Assembly (NCBI RefSeq): GCF_042657065.1
Contig: NZ_JBHSNF010000004.1
Coordinates: forward strand, 1-64,000
DNA length: 64,000 nt
From: Rhodanobacter ginsengisoli
GTDB lineage: Bacteria > Pseudomonadota > Gammaproteobacteria > Xanthomonadales > Rhodanobacteraceae
Reading direction: 5' to 3'
The notes under the pieces were generated by a model. The model did no database searches, was not told where the DNA came from, and saw only the letters and a program-made list of their open reading frames with translations. The translations under genes were made by a program, and so were the position numbers. How positions within the stretch are numbered: position 1 is the stretch's first letter; the number at the start of each line of letters is the position of its first letter. Of this stretch, positions 6,340 through 16,719 are shown piece by piece.

Positions 6340-7782
6340 CTACCCACACGATTTCACGAAGCCGCTCTCTTGATTGAAGCCCGGCTCGCGGTCATGCGCG
6401 CCATTCATAAGCTTTCGGCCAGGCAGCCGCGTGCTTTTGTGGCGGAGATTTTCAAGCACCAGGTGATGCTTTTTGCACAGCCTGTAGACGGTCACACGGG
6501 ATACGCTGAGTCGGCGCGCGCATTCGCTGATGTTGAAATGGCTTTCGTGCAGGCAGCTGAGCACCGCTTCGCGCTCGGCCGAGACACGAGTCAAATCGAG
6601 ACTGGAAGGAGGGATTGAAGTCTGCAGTACGTGCTGCAGGTCCAGATCGGACGGACTTATCAACGAACCCTCGGCCACGACCGCCGCACGCTGTACCCGA
6701 TTCAGCAACTCGCGAACATTACCGGGCCATGCGAATCCACGTATCGCGTCACGAGCACTGCTGCTGAAGGCCCGAGCGCGACTGCGATTTCGCAAACGGA
6801 AGGCATCGAGAAAGTGTTGTGCCAGCAGTTCGACATCGCCTTCGCGTTGGCGCAACGGCGGCATGTGCAGCCGAAGCACGTTGAGTCGATAGTACAGATC
6901 CTCGCGGAAGCGACCCTCCGCCACAGCCTGTTCGATATCCACATGGGTGGCGGCCAGAATGCGTACATCGAGCTTGACCGGCTGAGTGGAGCCTACGCGG
7001 ACCAGGGTCCCTTCCTGCAACAAACGCAGCAAGCTGGTCTGGGCATCGAACGGCAGGTCCCCGATTTCATCGAGGAACACCGTACCTCCGGCCGCAGCCT
7101 CGAAATGTCCGACGCGCCGGGCATTCGCTCCGGTGAACGCGCCGCGTTCGTGGCCGAACAACTCCGACTGCACCAGATTCACCGGCAGGGCACCGCAGTT
7201 GATGGCAGCGAAAGGGCGATTGCAGCGCGGGGACAGCCCATGCAGCGCACGGGCCGCGATTTCCTTGCCGCTGCCTGTCTCGCCGGTAATCAACACCGGC
7301 AGTTCCACCGGTGCAAACTTGCGCAAACTGGCCAGGGTCTCGCGCATCACGGGGCTGAACGCGCCAACGATGCCGGGGACGGCATCTCGTTCAACGGCCG
7401 ACGAGCAACCGCTGCCGATCTTCATCAAGGTTTCGAGCAGACGTTTCAGATCCACTGGCGCGGTAAAAAATTCGTTACTGGCCCGCAGAATCCGTTCCAC
7501 CTCGGGCGTGTCCGCTGCGGTGCTCTTCAAAACCAGAGCGAGCCACGGCAACCAAGGGTGAGCATCCATCAGCCGGCCCATGGCCTTGACCGCTTCCGTG
7601 TCGGCATTGCGCAGATCCGCCATCGCCACGACGATATCGTCGCGACGCATACCGACACCGCCCTTGAGCCCCGGGTCCCCCACACGCGTGTGCCAGCCTG
7701 CTTGCGCCAGGCAACCGCACTCCTCGTCAGTCGGCTGACCGAACCAGACCACGCAACGCCTGGATGACTGTTCGTTTGACAT
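6340..7782 (-). CDS. Sigma-54-dependent transcriptional activator, VpsR-like
   Basis: A 480-residue enhancer-binding protein. Residues 1-115 form a receiver-like domain (RCVVWFGQPTDEE; VVAMADLRNADTE) of the VpsR/FleQ type rather than a standard receiver. The AAA+ domain spans about 135-365: Walker A GETGSGKE (167-174), the sigma-54 contact loop GAFTGA (214-219), Walker B TVFLDEIGDL (234-243) and AWPGNVREL. A Fis-type helix-turn-helix follows at 404-440 (NISECARRLSVSRVTVYRL). A 40-residue basic tail ends the protein. The ATG at 7782 has GGGGAG upstream. The family includes c-di-GMP-responsive activators of exopolysaccharide genes, but that ligand is inference here. The neighbouring sigma-54 promoter at 5656 is a likely target. 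Confidence 0.9.
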   Translation of the reverse strand: MSNEQSSRRCVVWFGQPTDEECGCLAQAGWHTRVGDPGLKGGVGMRRDDIVVAMADLRNADTEAVKAMGRLMDAHPWLPWLALVLKSTAADTPEVERILRASNEFFTAPVDLKRLLETLMKIGSGCSSAVERDAVPGIVGAFSPVMRETLASLRKFAPVELPVLITGETGSGKEIAARALHGLSPRCNRPFAAINCGALPVNLVQSELFGHERGAFTGANARRVGHFEAAAGGTVFLDEIGDLPFDAQTSLLRLLQEGTLVRVGSTQPVKLDVRILAATHVDIEQAVAEGRFREDLYYRLNVLRLHMPPLRQREGDVELLAQHFLDAFRLRNRSRARAFSSSARDAIRGFAWPGNVRELLNRVQRAAVVAEGSLISPSDLDLQHVLQTSIPPSSLDLTRVSAEREAVLSCLHESHFNISECARRLSVSRVTVYRLCKKHHLVLENLRHKSTRLPGRKLMNGAHDREPGFNQESGFVKSCG

Positions 7783-8088
7783 GGCTCTGTCTCCCCTGCT
7801 CCCCCAGGGTCGCCGAAGCGACCGGGAACAACGCACCCCGGCTGGTGATCTGTTCCGATGGTTCCACAAGCGCATCCTGCGCCGCATTTGCTACAAAAAT
7901 GTGATCCAGATCACACAATATACTCTCCCGCGTGAGGAATTTGTAAGAAAATACGAGATCGAAATGGGGGAAAAACCTATTTTAAACAGCAATTTGACGC
8001 AAAAATTGTAGGTGAATGGCTCATTTCGTTGTCAGGGTTTGCCCGGCCCAGCCAACTCGCTGCCGCTTCTCGACGTCGATATGGCAGC
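7783..8088 (-). promoter_or_regulatory. AT-rich promoter region of the VpsR-like activator gene
   Basis: This gap carries the control region of the activator gene. On the minus strand a possible -10 TATATT (7917-7922) and -35 TTACAA (7941-7946) are 18 bp apart. The expected start is near 7910, inside the Crp/Clp palindrome. The stretch 7880-8010 is clearly richer in A/T than the flanking DNA. Open frames through it have no coding character. The palindrome found at 5493 and 5574 is not present here, so autoregulation by that element is not supported. Confidence 0.4.
7900..7915. promoter_or_regulatory. Perfect Crp/Clp-type binding site
   Basis: TGTGATCCAGATCACA is an exact match to TGTGA-N6-TCACA and a near-complete palindrome. 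In Xanthomonadales the protein that reads this sequence is Clp, a Crp homologue that loses DNA binding when c-di-GMP is high. The site lies 118-133 bp before the activator's start codon. If the promoter proposed at 7917-7946 is right, the site covers the transcription start and would repress. If the real promoter lies elsewhere it could activate. Confidence 0.8.
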
Positions 8089-8907
8089 TCAGTCCAGGAA
8101 CAGATCCGGCAGCAACGGCATCCCCGGCGCTACGGCGTAACCGTCGAAATCATCGACTCCAGCCTCTCTCAGGATGTCCTCGTCGATCGCGAAATGGCCG
8201 GTGTAATCACGTGCCGGGCGTATCAGGATGGCGTGCGCAGCATCGGCGACGATCTCGGGCTTGCGGCAATGCTCGACAGTCACGCCTTCGATCATGCCGA
8301 TCGCCGCCGTGGCGATCACGGTACGCGGCCACAGCGCATTGACCGCAATGCCCAGCGACGCGAACTCGCCGCTCATGCCGAGTACGCACAGGCTCATGCC
8401 GTATTTGGCGATGGTGTAGGCGGTATGCGGCGCAAACCACTTCGGATCGAGATTCGGCGGCGGCGACAGCATCAGCACATGTGGATTGGCAGCCTGCTTC
8501 AGGTACGGCAGGCAACTCTGGGTAACCATGAAAGTTCCGCGGGTATTGACCTGATGCATCAGGTCATAGCGCTTCATCGGTGTCTCGGCCACACCGGCCA
8601 GCCAGATCGCGCTGGCGTTGTTGACCACGATATCGATCCCGCCGAAGTGTTCGGCCGCTCTCGCCGCGGCGGCTCGCACCTGTTCCTCTTCGCGGATGTC
8701 CACCTGCAATGCCAGCGCCTTGCCGCCCGCCGCCTCGACCGCCGCTGCGGCGGTATGGATCGTCCCGGGCAACTTGGGATTCGGCACGCCGCTCTTGGCG
8801 GCAATGACGATATTGGCGCCGTCGCGGGCCGCACGCAGCGCGATCGCCAGACCGATACCGCGCGAGGCACCAGTAATGAACAAGGTCTTGCCGGCAAGAT
8901 GGCTCAT
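8089..8907 (-). CDS. SDR family oxidoreductase, HSDL2-like
   Basis: A 272-residue short-chain dehydrogenase. The cofactor motif TGASRGIG is at 12-19, NNAS near 96-99, and the catalytic set is S148, Y164 and K168 (YTIAK). Sequence style (AAKSGVPNPKLPGTIHTAA; LSPPPNLDPKWF) is that of the hydroxysteroid dehydrogenase-like 2 group, whose bacterial members have poorly defined substrates. Length suits a single SDR domain without the C-terminal SCP2 part of the animal protein. It is followed by a LON-domain gene on the same strand but may be transcribed alone. Confidence 0.9.
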   Translation of the reverse strand: MSHLAGKTLFITGASRGIGLAIALRAARDGANIVIAAKSGVPNPKLPGTIHTAAAAVEAAGGKALALQVDIREEEQVRAAAARAAEHFGGIDIVVNNASAIWLAGVAETPMKRYDLMHQVNTRGTFMVTQSCLPYLKQAANPHVLMLSPPPNLDPKWFAPHTAYTIAKYGMSLCVLGMSGEFASLGIAVNALWPRTVIATAAIGMIEGVTVEHCRKPEIVADAAHAILIRPARDYTGHFAIDEDILREAGVDDFDGYAVAPGMPLLPDLFLD

Positions 8908-8965
8908 GCGTGTCGACTCCGTTGCTTGCGTCAGATGAAGTCCGCCCAGTGTAGGGCTTGCCGAT

Positions 8966-9568
8966 TCACGGCTTCTGGAAGCGCGGCAGGATATCCCGCA
9001 GTTCGGCCAGCCGCTGCACCGGATCGTTCAGTTCCAGCATGAGCTGTTGCTCGGACACATCCAGCGGCAGCAGCTCGGCCAGCCGGAAGCCCAGCCAGCT
9101 GGCGTCGTCATAGGCACTGCGCGGGGCGTGCCGCCACTGTGGTGCCATGGTCTCGATCAGTCGCTCGAGGATGCTCTGCAACAGGGCGAATTCCACCGGC
9201 ACCGGCAGCTCCGGCTCACCCGGCCAGACCTCTGCGTCCCCCCGAACCAGACCATCGGACCGCACTCGGCTGCGCGCCACACGGAAACGCGCGCCGCCCT
9301 CGGCGACGATACCGAGCAGGCCATTCTCATCGCGGTGAAAATCCCGGATGCGTGCGATCGTGCCGACCGCAGCCGGAGTCGCGGGCTCGCCCGCCTCCTG
9401 CCCGTCGAGAATCAGGCAGACGCCGAACCCGGTGCCATAACGCGTGCACTCGCGCACCAGATCGAGGTAACGCGGCTCGAAAATGCGCAGGTGCAGCTGA
9501 CCCCCGGGAAACAACACGGAGGAAAGCGGAAACAACGGCATTTCGATCAGCGGCGACGGAACGACCAT
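8966..9568 (-). CDS. LON substrate-binding (N-terminal) domain protein
   Basis: A 200-residue stand-alone LON N-terminal domain with no AAA+ or protease part. The family opening is plain: MPLFPLSSVLFPGGQLHLRI, then FEPRYLDLVREC. Later features are GTIARI and a C-terminal helical segment ending LRDILPRFQKP. Such proteins (YcaA type) are common in proteobacteria and of unknown job, possibly substrate or peptide binding. The ATG at 9568 is used because the upstream in-frame extension (to 9655) overlaps the mpl C-terminus and lacks family similarity. The gene is directly behind mpl on the same strand. Confidence 0.88.
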   Translation of the reverse strand: MVVPSPLIEMPLFPLSSVLFPGGQLHLRIFEPRYLDLVRECTRYGTGFGVCLILDGQEAGEPATPAAVGTIARIRDFHRDENGLLGIVAEGGARFRVARSRVRSDGLVRGDAEVWPGEPELPVPVEFALLQSILERLIETMAPQWRHAPRSAYDDASWLGFRLAELLPLDVSEQQLMLELNDPVQRLAELRDILPRFQKP

Positions 9569-9629
9569 GCCGCCAGTGTAACCAGTGCCGAGAGCCGGGG
9601 CAGCTGCAGGCAACACGCTCGATGTCCGC

Positions 9630-11003
9630 TCAATCGCCCTGCAGACTGTCGACAAACCGTCGCGGCGCCGCCTCGAAGCCGCCGTTGGACATGAAGATCA
9701 CCTGGTCTCCGGCCAGCACCTGGCGGCGCAGCATCTCGAGCAGGGCGTCCACCGTCGGCGCCGTGTTGCCGCGGCCCTCGAGCTCCGCGATGACATGACC
9801 GGCGTCCCACGGCAGCTCGACCCGATGCAGGAACACCACGGCGTCGGCATCGGCCAGCGAAGGCGCCAGCGCCTCGGCGTGTGCCCCCTGGCGCATCGAG
9901 TTGGAGCGCGGTTCCAGCGCCACCACGATGCGCGCCTTGCCGACCTTGGCGCGCAGGCCGGCAAGAGTGGTGGCAATCGCGGTGGGGTGATGGGCGAAAT
10001 CGTCATAGACGCGTACACCGGCCACCTCGCCGACCAGTTCCATGCGCCGCTTGACGCTCTCGAACGTGGCGAATGCGGGCAACAGTGCCTGTGGATCGGC
10101 CCCCGCCGCCGCTGCCGCGGCCAGCGCGGCCAGCGCATTCATCACGCTGTGGTTGCCCAGCAGGGTCCAGTGCACCGCACCGATCAGCCGACCATCGCGA
10201 TGCACGGTGAATGCCGAGCCGTCCGCTTCGAGCAGCGTCGCGCTCCAGTCGCCGCAGCCGATACCGAAGGTCTCCACCGGGGTCCAGCAGCCCATCGCCA
10301 GCACCTCGGCGAGTCGCGCATCGGTGGCGTTGACGATCAGTCGGCCATTGCCCGGTACCGTGCGCACCAGATGGTGGAACTGGCGCTGGATCGCAGCCAC
10401 ATCCGGAAAAATGTCCGCGTGGTCGTATTCGAGGTTGTTGAGGATCGCGATGCGCGGCCGGTAGTGCACGAACTTGGAGCGCTTGTCGAAGAACGCGGTG
10501 TCGTATTCGTCGGCCTCGATCACGAACGGCCCGCCCTGCCCCAACCGCGCCGACACACCGAAATTGCCCGGCACGCCGCCAACCAGGAAACCCGGCGCGA
10601 GACCTGCACTTTCCAGCAGGTGCGCCAGCAGGCTGGTGGTGGTGGTTTTGCCGTGGGTGCCGGCCACGGCCAGCACCTCGCGTCCGGCCAGCACGTTCTC
10701 GCCCAGCCACTGCGGACCGGAGATGTAGCGCAGGCCCTGCTCGAGCATGTATTCGACGGCCGGGTTGCCACGGCTCATCGCGTTGCCGACCACGATCAGA
10801 TCCGGCGGTTCACGACCCGGGCCGGCTTGCAGATGCTCCGCCGCGTAGCCGCTCATCAGGTCGATGCCGAGCGCCTCCAGCTGGGTGCTCATCGGCGGAT
10901 AGACGTTGGCGTCGGAGCCCTCGACAGCGTGGCCCAGCTCGCGCGCCAGTGCGGCGACACCGCCCATGAAGGTGCCACAGATGCCGAGGATATGCAGACG
11001 CAT
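9630..11003 (-). CDS. mpl: UDP-N-acetylmuramate:L-alanyl-gamma-D-glutamyl-meso-diaminopimelate ligase
   Basis: A 457-residue Mur-family ligase that reattaches recycled murein tripeptide to UDP-MurNAc. The N-terminal Rossmann part (MRLHILGICGTFMGGVAALA) is typical of Mpl. The ATP site is GTHGKTTTT (115-123). The central VIEADEYDTAFFDKRSKFVHY block is the Mpl/MurC signature, and DDFAHHPTAI is in the C-terminal domain. Length is normal. The LON-domain gene lies 61 bp downstream on the same strand, and adk lies upstream with a hairpin between. Confidence 0.95.
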   Translation of the reverse strand: MRLHILGICGTFMGGVAALARELGHAVEGSDANVYPPMSTQLEALGIDLMSGYAAEHLQAGPGREPPDLIVVGNAMSRGNPAVEYMLEQGLRYISGPQWLGENVLAGREVLAVAGTHGKTTTTSLLAHLLESAGLAPGFLVGGVPGNFGVSARLGQGGPFVIEADEYDTAFFDKRSKFVHYRPRIAILNNLEYDHADIFPDVAAIQRQFHHLVRTVPGNGRLIVNATDARLAEVLAMGCWTPVETFGIGCGDWSATLLEADGSAFTVHRDGRLIGAVHWTLLGNHSVMNALAALAAAAAAGADPQALLPAFATFESVKRRMELVGEVAGVRVYDDFAHHPTAIATTLAGLRAKVGKARIVVALEPRSNSMRQGAHAEALAPSLADADAVVFLHRVELPWDAGHVIAELEGRGNTAPTVDALLEMLRRQVLAGDQVIFMSNGGFEAAPRRFVDSLQGD

Positions 11004-11020
11004 GTGGGAGGAATTCCTTG

Positions 11021-11043
11021 AAACCCGCTTCGACGGAAGCGGG
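11021..11043 (-). terminator. Weak terminator-like hairpin between adk and mpl
   Basis: On the minus strand CCCGCTTC and GAAGCGGG form an 8-bp stem with a 4-nt loop, followed by only three T residues. It lies 7 bp after the adk stop and before the mpl start. It would reduce rather than abolish read-through. Confidence 0.45.
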
Positions 11044-11049
11044 ATGTGC

Positions 11050-11634
11050 TCAGCCGTTCGCTGCCGCCGATTCGTTCTGCAGCGCCTGCTTGACCCGGGC
11101 GGTGACCTCGCTCAACTCGCCGACGCCGTCGACGATCTGCAGCTTGCCGCGCCTGGCGTAGAAATCTGCCACGGGTGCGGTCTGCTCGGCGTAGATGGCC
11201 AGGCGCTTGCGCACCGTGTCCGGGTTGTCGTCGGCACGCCCTTCGGCCTTGAAGCGGATCTCGCAGCGGCCGATGATCACCTCGCTGGGCACCTTGAGCT
11301 TGACTACCGCATCCAGCGGCTGACCGATCTTCGCCAGCAGCTGATCCAGTGCATCGGCCTGAGCCAGATTGCGTGGATAGCCGTCGAGGATGAAGCCGGC
11401 TTTCGCGTCGTCCTGGGTCAGCCGATCCTCCAGCATGCCGAGCAGGATGTCGTCCGAAACCAGCTGGCCGGCGTCCATCACGGCCTTGGCCTTGAGTCCC
11501 ATCGCGGTACCGGCCGCGACAGCGGCCCGCAGCATGTCGCCGGTGGAGATATGCGGCACGCCGAGTTCGGCCTTCAACCTTGCAGCCTGCGTGCCTTTGC
11601 CCGAGCCGGGCGCACCAAGTAGGACGAGTCGCAT
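11050..11634 (-). CDS. adk: Adenylate kinase, short form
   Basis: A 194-residue kinase that interconverts AMP, ADP and ATP. The P-loop is GAPGSGKGT (7-15). AMP-binding segments are HISTGDMLRAAV and FILDGYPRNLAQADAL. The long zinc/LID insertion of the 214-residue E. coli type is absent. The short form is usual in Xanthomonadales. The ATG at 11634 puts MRLVLLGAPGSGKGT at the N-terminus as expected. The gene is divergent from pfp, which starts 194 bp away. Confidence 0.96.
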   Translation of the reverse strand: MRLVLLGAPGSGKGTQAARLKAELGVPHISTGDMLRAAVAAGTAMGLKAKAVMDAGQLVSDDILLGMLEDRLTQDDAKAGFILDGYPRNLAQADALDQLLAKIGQPLDAVVKLKVPSEVIIGRCEIRFKAEGRADDNPDTVRKRLAIYAEQTAPVADFYARRGKLQIVDGVGELSEVTARVKQALQNESAAANG

Positions 11635-11827
11635 AATGCTCCACAAGTTCGGCGGGCTGCCGCACACTGCAGCGACCCGCTCGATTCTCAGAAATTCAGC
11701 GTCAAATTAGCGTCTGCGCCCGATGCCGTCAAACGGAGCCCTTCGCCAACAGTCGCCAAGTAATTGTTGCCAAAATGATTTGCCGCAAAGTAGCACGACC
11801 CAGCCATTGCCAGATTTGAGGATTCCC

Positions 11828-13102
11828 ATGAGCCCGAGCCGCCGTAACACCGTCACCGGCAACCTGCTGTATGCCCAGTCTGGCGGAGTCACCGCCGTCA
11901 TCAATGCCACCGCCGCAGGGGTCATCCAGGCTGCCCGTGGCCAGGGCGTGAAAGTGTACGCGGCCCGCAACGGCATCCTCGGCGCACTGCGCGAGGAGCT
12001 GATCGACACATCGAAGGAATCTGCAGCAGCCATTGCCGCCCTGCGGCATACGCCCGGCGGCGCGTTCGGCTCATGCCGTTACAAGCTGAAGTCGCTGGAA
12101 GACAACCGCGCCGAGTATGAACGGCTGATCGACGTGTTCCGCACCCACGACATCCGCTGGTTCCTCTACAACGGTGGCAACGATTCCGCCGACACGGCGC
12201 TGAAGATATCCCGGCTGGGCGAGGCGATGGGCTACGACATCCGCTGCATCGGCGTACCGAAGACGGTGGACAACGACCTGGCCGTGACCGACTGCTGCCC
12301 CGGCTTCGGCTCGGTGGCGAAGTACACGGCGATCTCCACCATGGAGGCGAGCCTCGATGTCGCCTCGATGGCCGAGACCTCGACCAAGGTGTTCATTCTC
12401 GAGGTGATGGGTCGCCACGCCGGCTGGATCGCCGCCGCCGCGGGTCTGGCCGGCGAAGGCGCGGATGCACCGCCGCACATCATCCTGTTCCCGGAAAATG
12501 TCTTCGACGAAACGGCGTTCCTGGCCCGGGTGAAGGCGACTGTCGAGCGGGTCGGCTGGTGCACCGTGGTGGCTTCCGAGGGCGTGCGCAACGCGGCCGG
12601 CCAGTTCCTTGCCGAAGCCGGCACCCGCGACGCCTTCGGGCATGCGCAACTCGGTGGCGTGGCACCGGTGCTTGCGGCGCTGGTGAGGGAAAAGCTTGGC
12701 TACAAATACCACTGGGCATTGCCTGACTACCTGCAACGTTCCGCGCGCAACATGGCTTCCAAGACCGATGCGGACCAGGCCTATGCGGTCGGCAAGGCAG
12801 CGGTCGAATACGCGCTGGCCGGCATGAACGCGGTGATGCCGGTGATCACGCGGACATCAGATAAGCCGTATCGCTGGAAGATCGAACCAGCAGCGTTGGA
12901 CAGGATTGCCAATCGCGAGAAGAAAATGCCGGCCGAGTTTCTTACTCTCGATGGTTTCGGCATCACGGCGGCCGCACGACGCTATCTGGCACCTTTGATC
13001 CAGGGTGAGGCGCACCCGCCGCATGGGCGTGACGGATTGCCCAAGTATGGACGGCTGAAGAACACCGCGGTGGCGAAGAAATTGCCGACGTTCGAACACT
13101 GA
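11828..13102 (+). CDS. pfp: Pyrophosphate-dependent 6-phosphofructokinase
   Basis: A 424-residue phosphofructokinase that uses PPi as phosphoryl donor in a reversible step between fructose-6-phosphate and fructose-1,6-bisphosphate. The donor-site motif reads GGNDS (116-120), with Asp where ATP enzymes have Gly. The second key position is Lys in PKTVDND (144-150). Both mark the PPi type. MGRHAGW is the substrate-site block. The ATG at 11828 has GAGG seven bases upstream. It is followed 97 bp later by pfkB, then by the proton-pumping pyrophosphatase gene hppA. Confidence 0.93.
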   Translation: MSPSRRNTVTGNLLYAQSGGVTAVINATAAGVIQAARGQGVKVYAARNGILGALREELIDTSKESAAAIAALRHTPGGAFGSCRYKLKSLEDNRAEYERLIDVFRTHDIRWFLYNGGNDSADTALKISRLGEAMGYDIRCIGVPKTVDNDLAVTDCCPGFGSVAKYTAISTMEASLDVASMAETSTKVFILEVMGRHAGWIAAAAGLAGEGADAPPHIILFPENVFDETAFLARVKATVERVGWCTVVASEGVRNAAGQFLAEAGTRDAFGHAQLGGVAPVLAALVREKLGYKYHWALPDYLQRSARNMASKTDADQAYAVGKAAVEYALAGMNAVMPVITRTSDKPYRWKIEPAALDRIANREKKMPAEFLTLDGFGITAAARRYLAPLIQGEAHPPHGRDGLPKYGRLKNTAVAKKLPTFEH

Positions 13103-13199
13103 CCGGTTCGCGGCAGGACACAGGGCTTTCCTGCTCGAACGCCCGCTTTCCGATTTCGTCGTCCTTTGGCCCAAGGCTCATTTGCTCGCGGAGATTGTC

Positions 13200-14132
13200 A
13201 TGACGAAGATCGTCACGCTGACGATGAATCCGGCACTCGATATCGCGACATCGACCGATCAAATCGCCCCGGAGCACAAGTTGCGCTGCGATTCGCCTCG
13301 CTACGATCCGGGCGGCGGCGGGATCAACGTCGCCCGGGCAGTTCACTCACTCGGCGTCGATGCGCTTGCGGTATTTCCTGCCGGCGGGGCGGCGGGAAAT
13401 CTGATCGATCATCTGCTGCATCAGGAGGGTGTCGAGCACCGGGTTATCCCGATCGCCGGGTTCACGCGCGAGAGCCTCAACGTCGTCGAGCGCGAGAGTG
13501 GCGCGCAATACCGCTTCGTTCTTCCCGGTCCCGAGATCGGCAGCTTCGACCAGCAGCTCTGCCTCGACGAATTGGCGGCCGCAGCGGCTGACGCGACCTA
13601 CATCGTTGCCAGCGGAAGCCTGCCACTGGGCGTCCCCGAGGATTTCTACGGCCGTGTCGTGGATCTGGCCAGGCGCCAGGGAAAGCGTCTGGTTCTGGAT
13701 ACCTCCGGGCCGGCGCTCAAGAGTGCCGGTGCCGGCGTCTATCTGCTGAAGCCGAGCCTTGTCGAACTGGAGAGCCTGACGGGCCGTCCGATCCGCGGCG
13801 AGCGCGAAGAGGAGCAGGCGGCACGAGAGCTGATCGAGCAAGATCGTTGCGAGATCGCGGTGGTATCCCTCGGCGCGAGAGGCGCCATTCTGGCAAGCAA
13901 GGACGCCATCGAGCGTTTGCGGTCCGTCCCGGTTGCCGTAAAAAGCGCGGTCGGAGCCGGTGACTCGATGCTGGCCGGTGTCCTCGTGGGATTGACTCGT
14001 GGCCTTTCCTTGAGAGAAGCGACACGTTTCGGCATCGCGGCCGGCGCCGCGGCATTGCTCGCCGAGGGCACCCAATTATGTCGCCTCGATGACGTCGAGC
14101 GGATCTACCGGCAGCTCCCTGCAGCCGAATGA
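13200..14132 (+). CDS. pfkB: PfkB-type 6-phosphofructokinase (ribokinase family)
   Basis: A 310-residue sugar kinase closely matching E. coli phosphofructokinase II along its length. Landmarks are LTMNPALDIAT at the N-terminus, YDPGGGGINVARA, VASGSLPLGVP, KPSLVELESL, and the catalytic anion-hole motif VGAGDSMLAGV near the C-terminus. The tail LCRLDDVERIYRQL also mirrors PfkB. It uses ATP and is irreversible, so it would complement the reversible pfp upstream. The ATG at 13200 is chosen over one 18 bp upstream to match the family start MTKIVTLTMNPALD. The two genes may be co-transcribed. Confidence 0.9.
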   Translation: MTKIVTLTMNPALDIATSTDQIAPEHKLRCDSPRYDPGGGGINVARAVHSLGVDALAVFPAGGAAGNLIDHLLHQEGVEHRVIPIAGFTRESLNVVERESGAQYRFVLPGPEIGSFDQQLCLDELAAAAADATYIVASGSLPLGVPEDFYGRVVDLARRQGKRLVLDTSGPALKSAGAGVYLLKPSLVELESLTGRPIRGEREEEQAARELIEQDRCEIAVVSLGARGAILASKDAIERLRSVPVAVKSAVGAGDSMLAGVLVGLTRGLSLREATRFGIAAGAAALLAEGTQLCRLDDVERIYRQLPAAE

Positions 14133-14486
14133 CCCGGGGCATGTCCGGAGATGGCTACTCAGGCCTTGGATGGGCCGGCGGACCGACTTTTTGCCTGTTC
14201 TTTTCCCTGTGACTATCTGTTTCGGATAAGCAGCGAAGGGGAGAGAAGCGCCCTCTTTCGCACTAAGGCAGGCATGGGCCCTCACCCTTCCCGGTGACTC
14301 GCAGGTAGTCCTCGCGGGATAAGCCACGGGCAGCGAGTTGACCCGCGCATGGAATTTTTGACTCGACGCACCCCGGAACCGGTATCGCGCCGCTGCGCCG
14401 CACAACAGACTGTGCAACAACGTCTGCCTATACTCGTGGGAACCGCCCGTTTCGGACGGCCGCTAACAACCCATGGGGAGGCTCCG
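14133..14486 (+). other. Intergenic region before hppA, with a possible -10 box
   Basis: This 354-bp gap holds no credible gene. A TATACT at 14429-14434 could be the -10 element of the hppA promoter, about 50 bp before its start codon, but no convincing -35 box is paired with it. The ribosome-binding site GGGGAGG precedes the hppA ATG. The T-rich run near 14190-14205 has no strong stem before it. Confidence 0.35.
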
Positions 14487-16541
<2,055 letters not shown>

Positions 16542-16564
16542 GGCCAAGCCACAGCCACACCAGG

Positions 16565-16590
16565 AGTCCCGCTTCGGCGGGACTTTTTTT
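16565..16590 (+). terminator. Rho-independent terminator of hppA
   Basis: AGTCCCGC and GCGGGACT form an 8-bp stem (16565-16584) closed by a TTCG tetraloop. Seven T residues follow directly. It lies 24 bp after the hppA stop. Confidence 0.93.
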
Positions 16591-16719
16591 GGGGAATATT
16601 CCTGCAGCCCGGGGAAGAACGTCCCGATGAAAACGGCCTGGCTGATCCTGGCGCCCGGCGTCACAATGCCCGGCATGAATGATGCCGCAAGCCACGACAA
16701 CCCGCTCGACAAGGCAACC

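Noticed and set aside
7781..8011. Small plus-strand open frame over the activator promoter
   Set aside because: It lies on the Crp/Clp site and AT-rich promoter DNA and has no ribosome site. Regulatory DNA explains the region better.
8029..9042. Plus-strand open frame across the SDR gene
   Set aside because: It overlaps a clear SDR with catalytic residues on the other strand and has no family resemblance.
9585..11021. Plus-strand open frame across mpl
   Set aside because: Shadow of mpl. It begins within the mpl 3' end and carries no domain.
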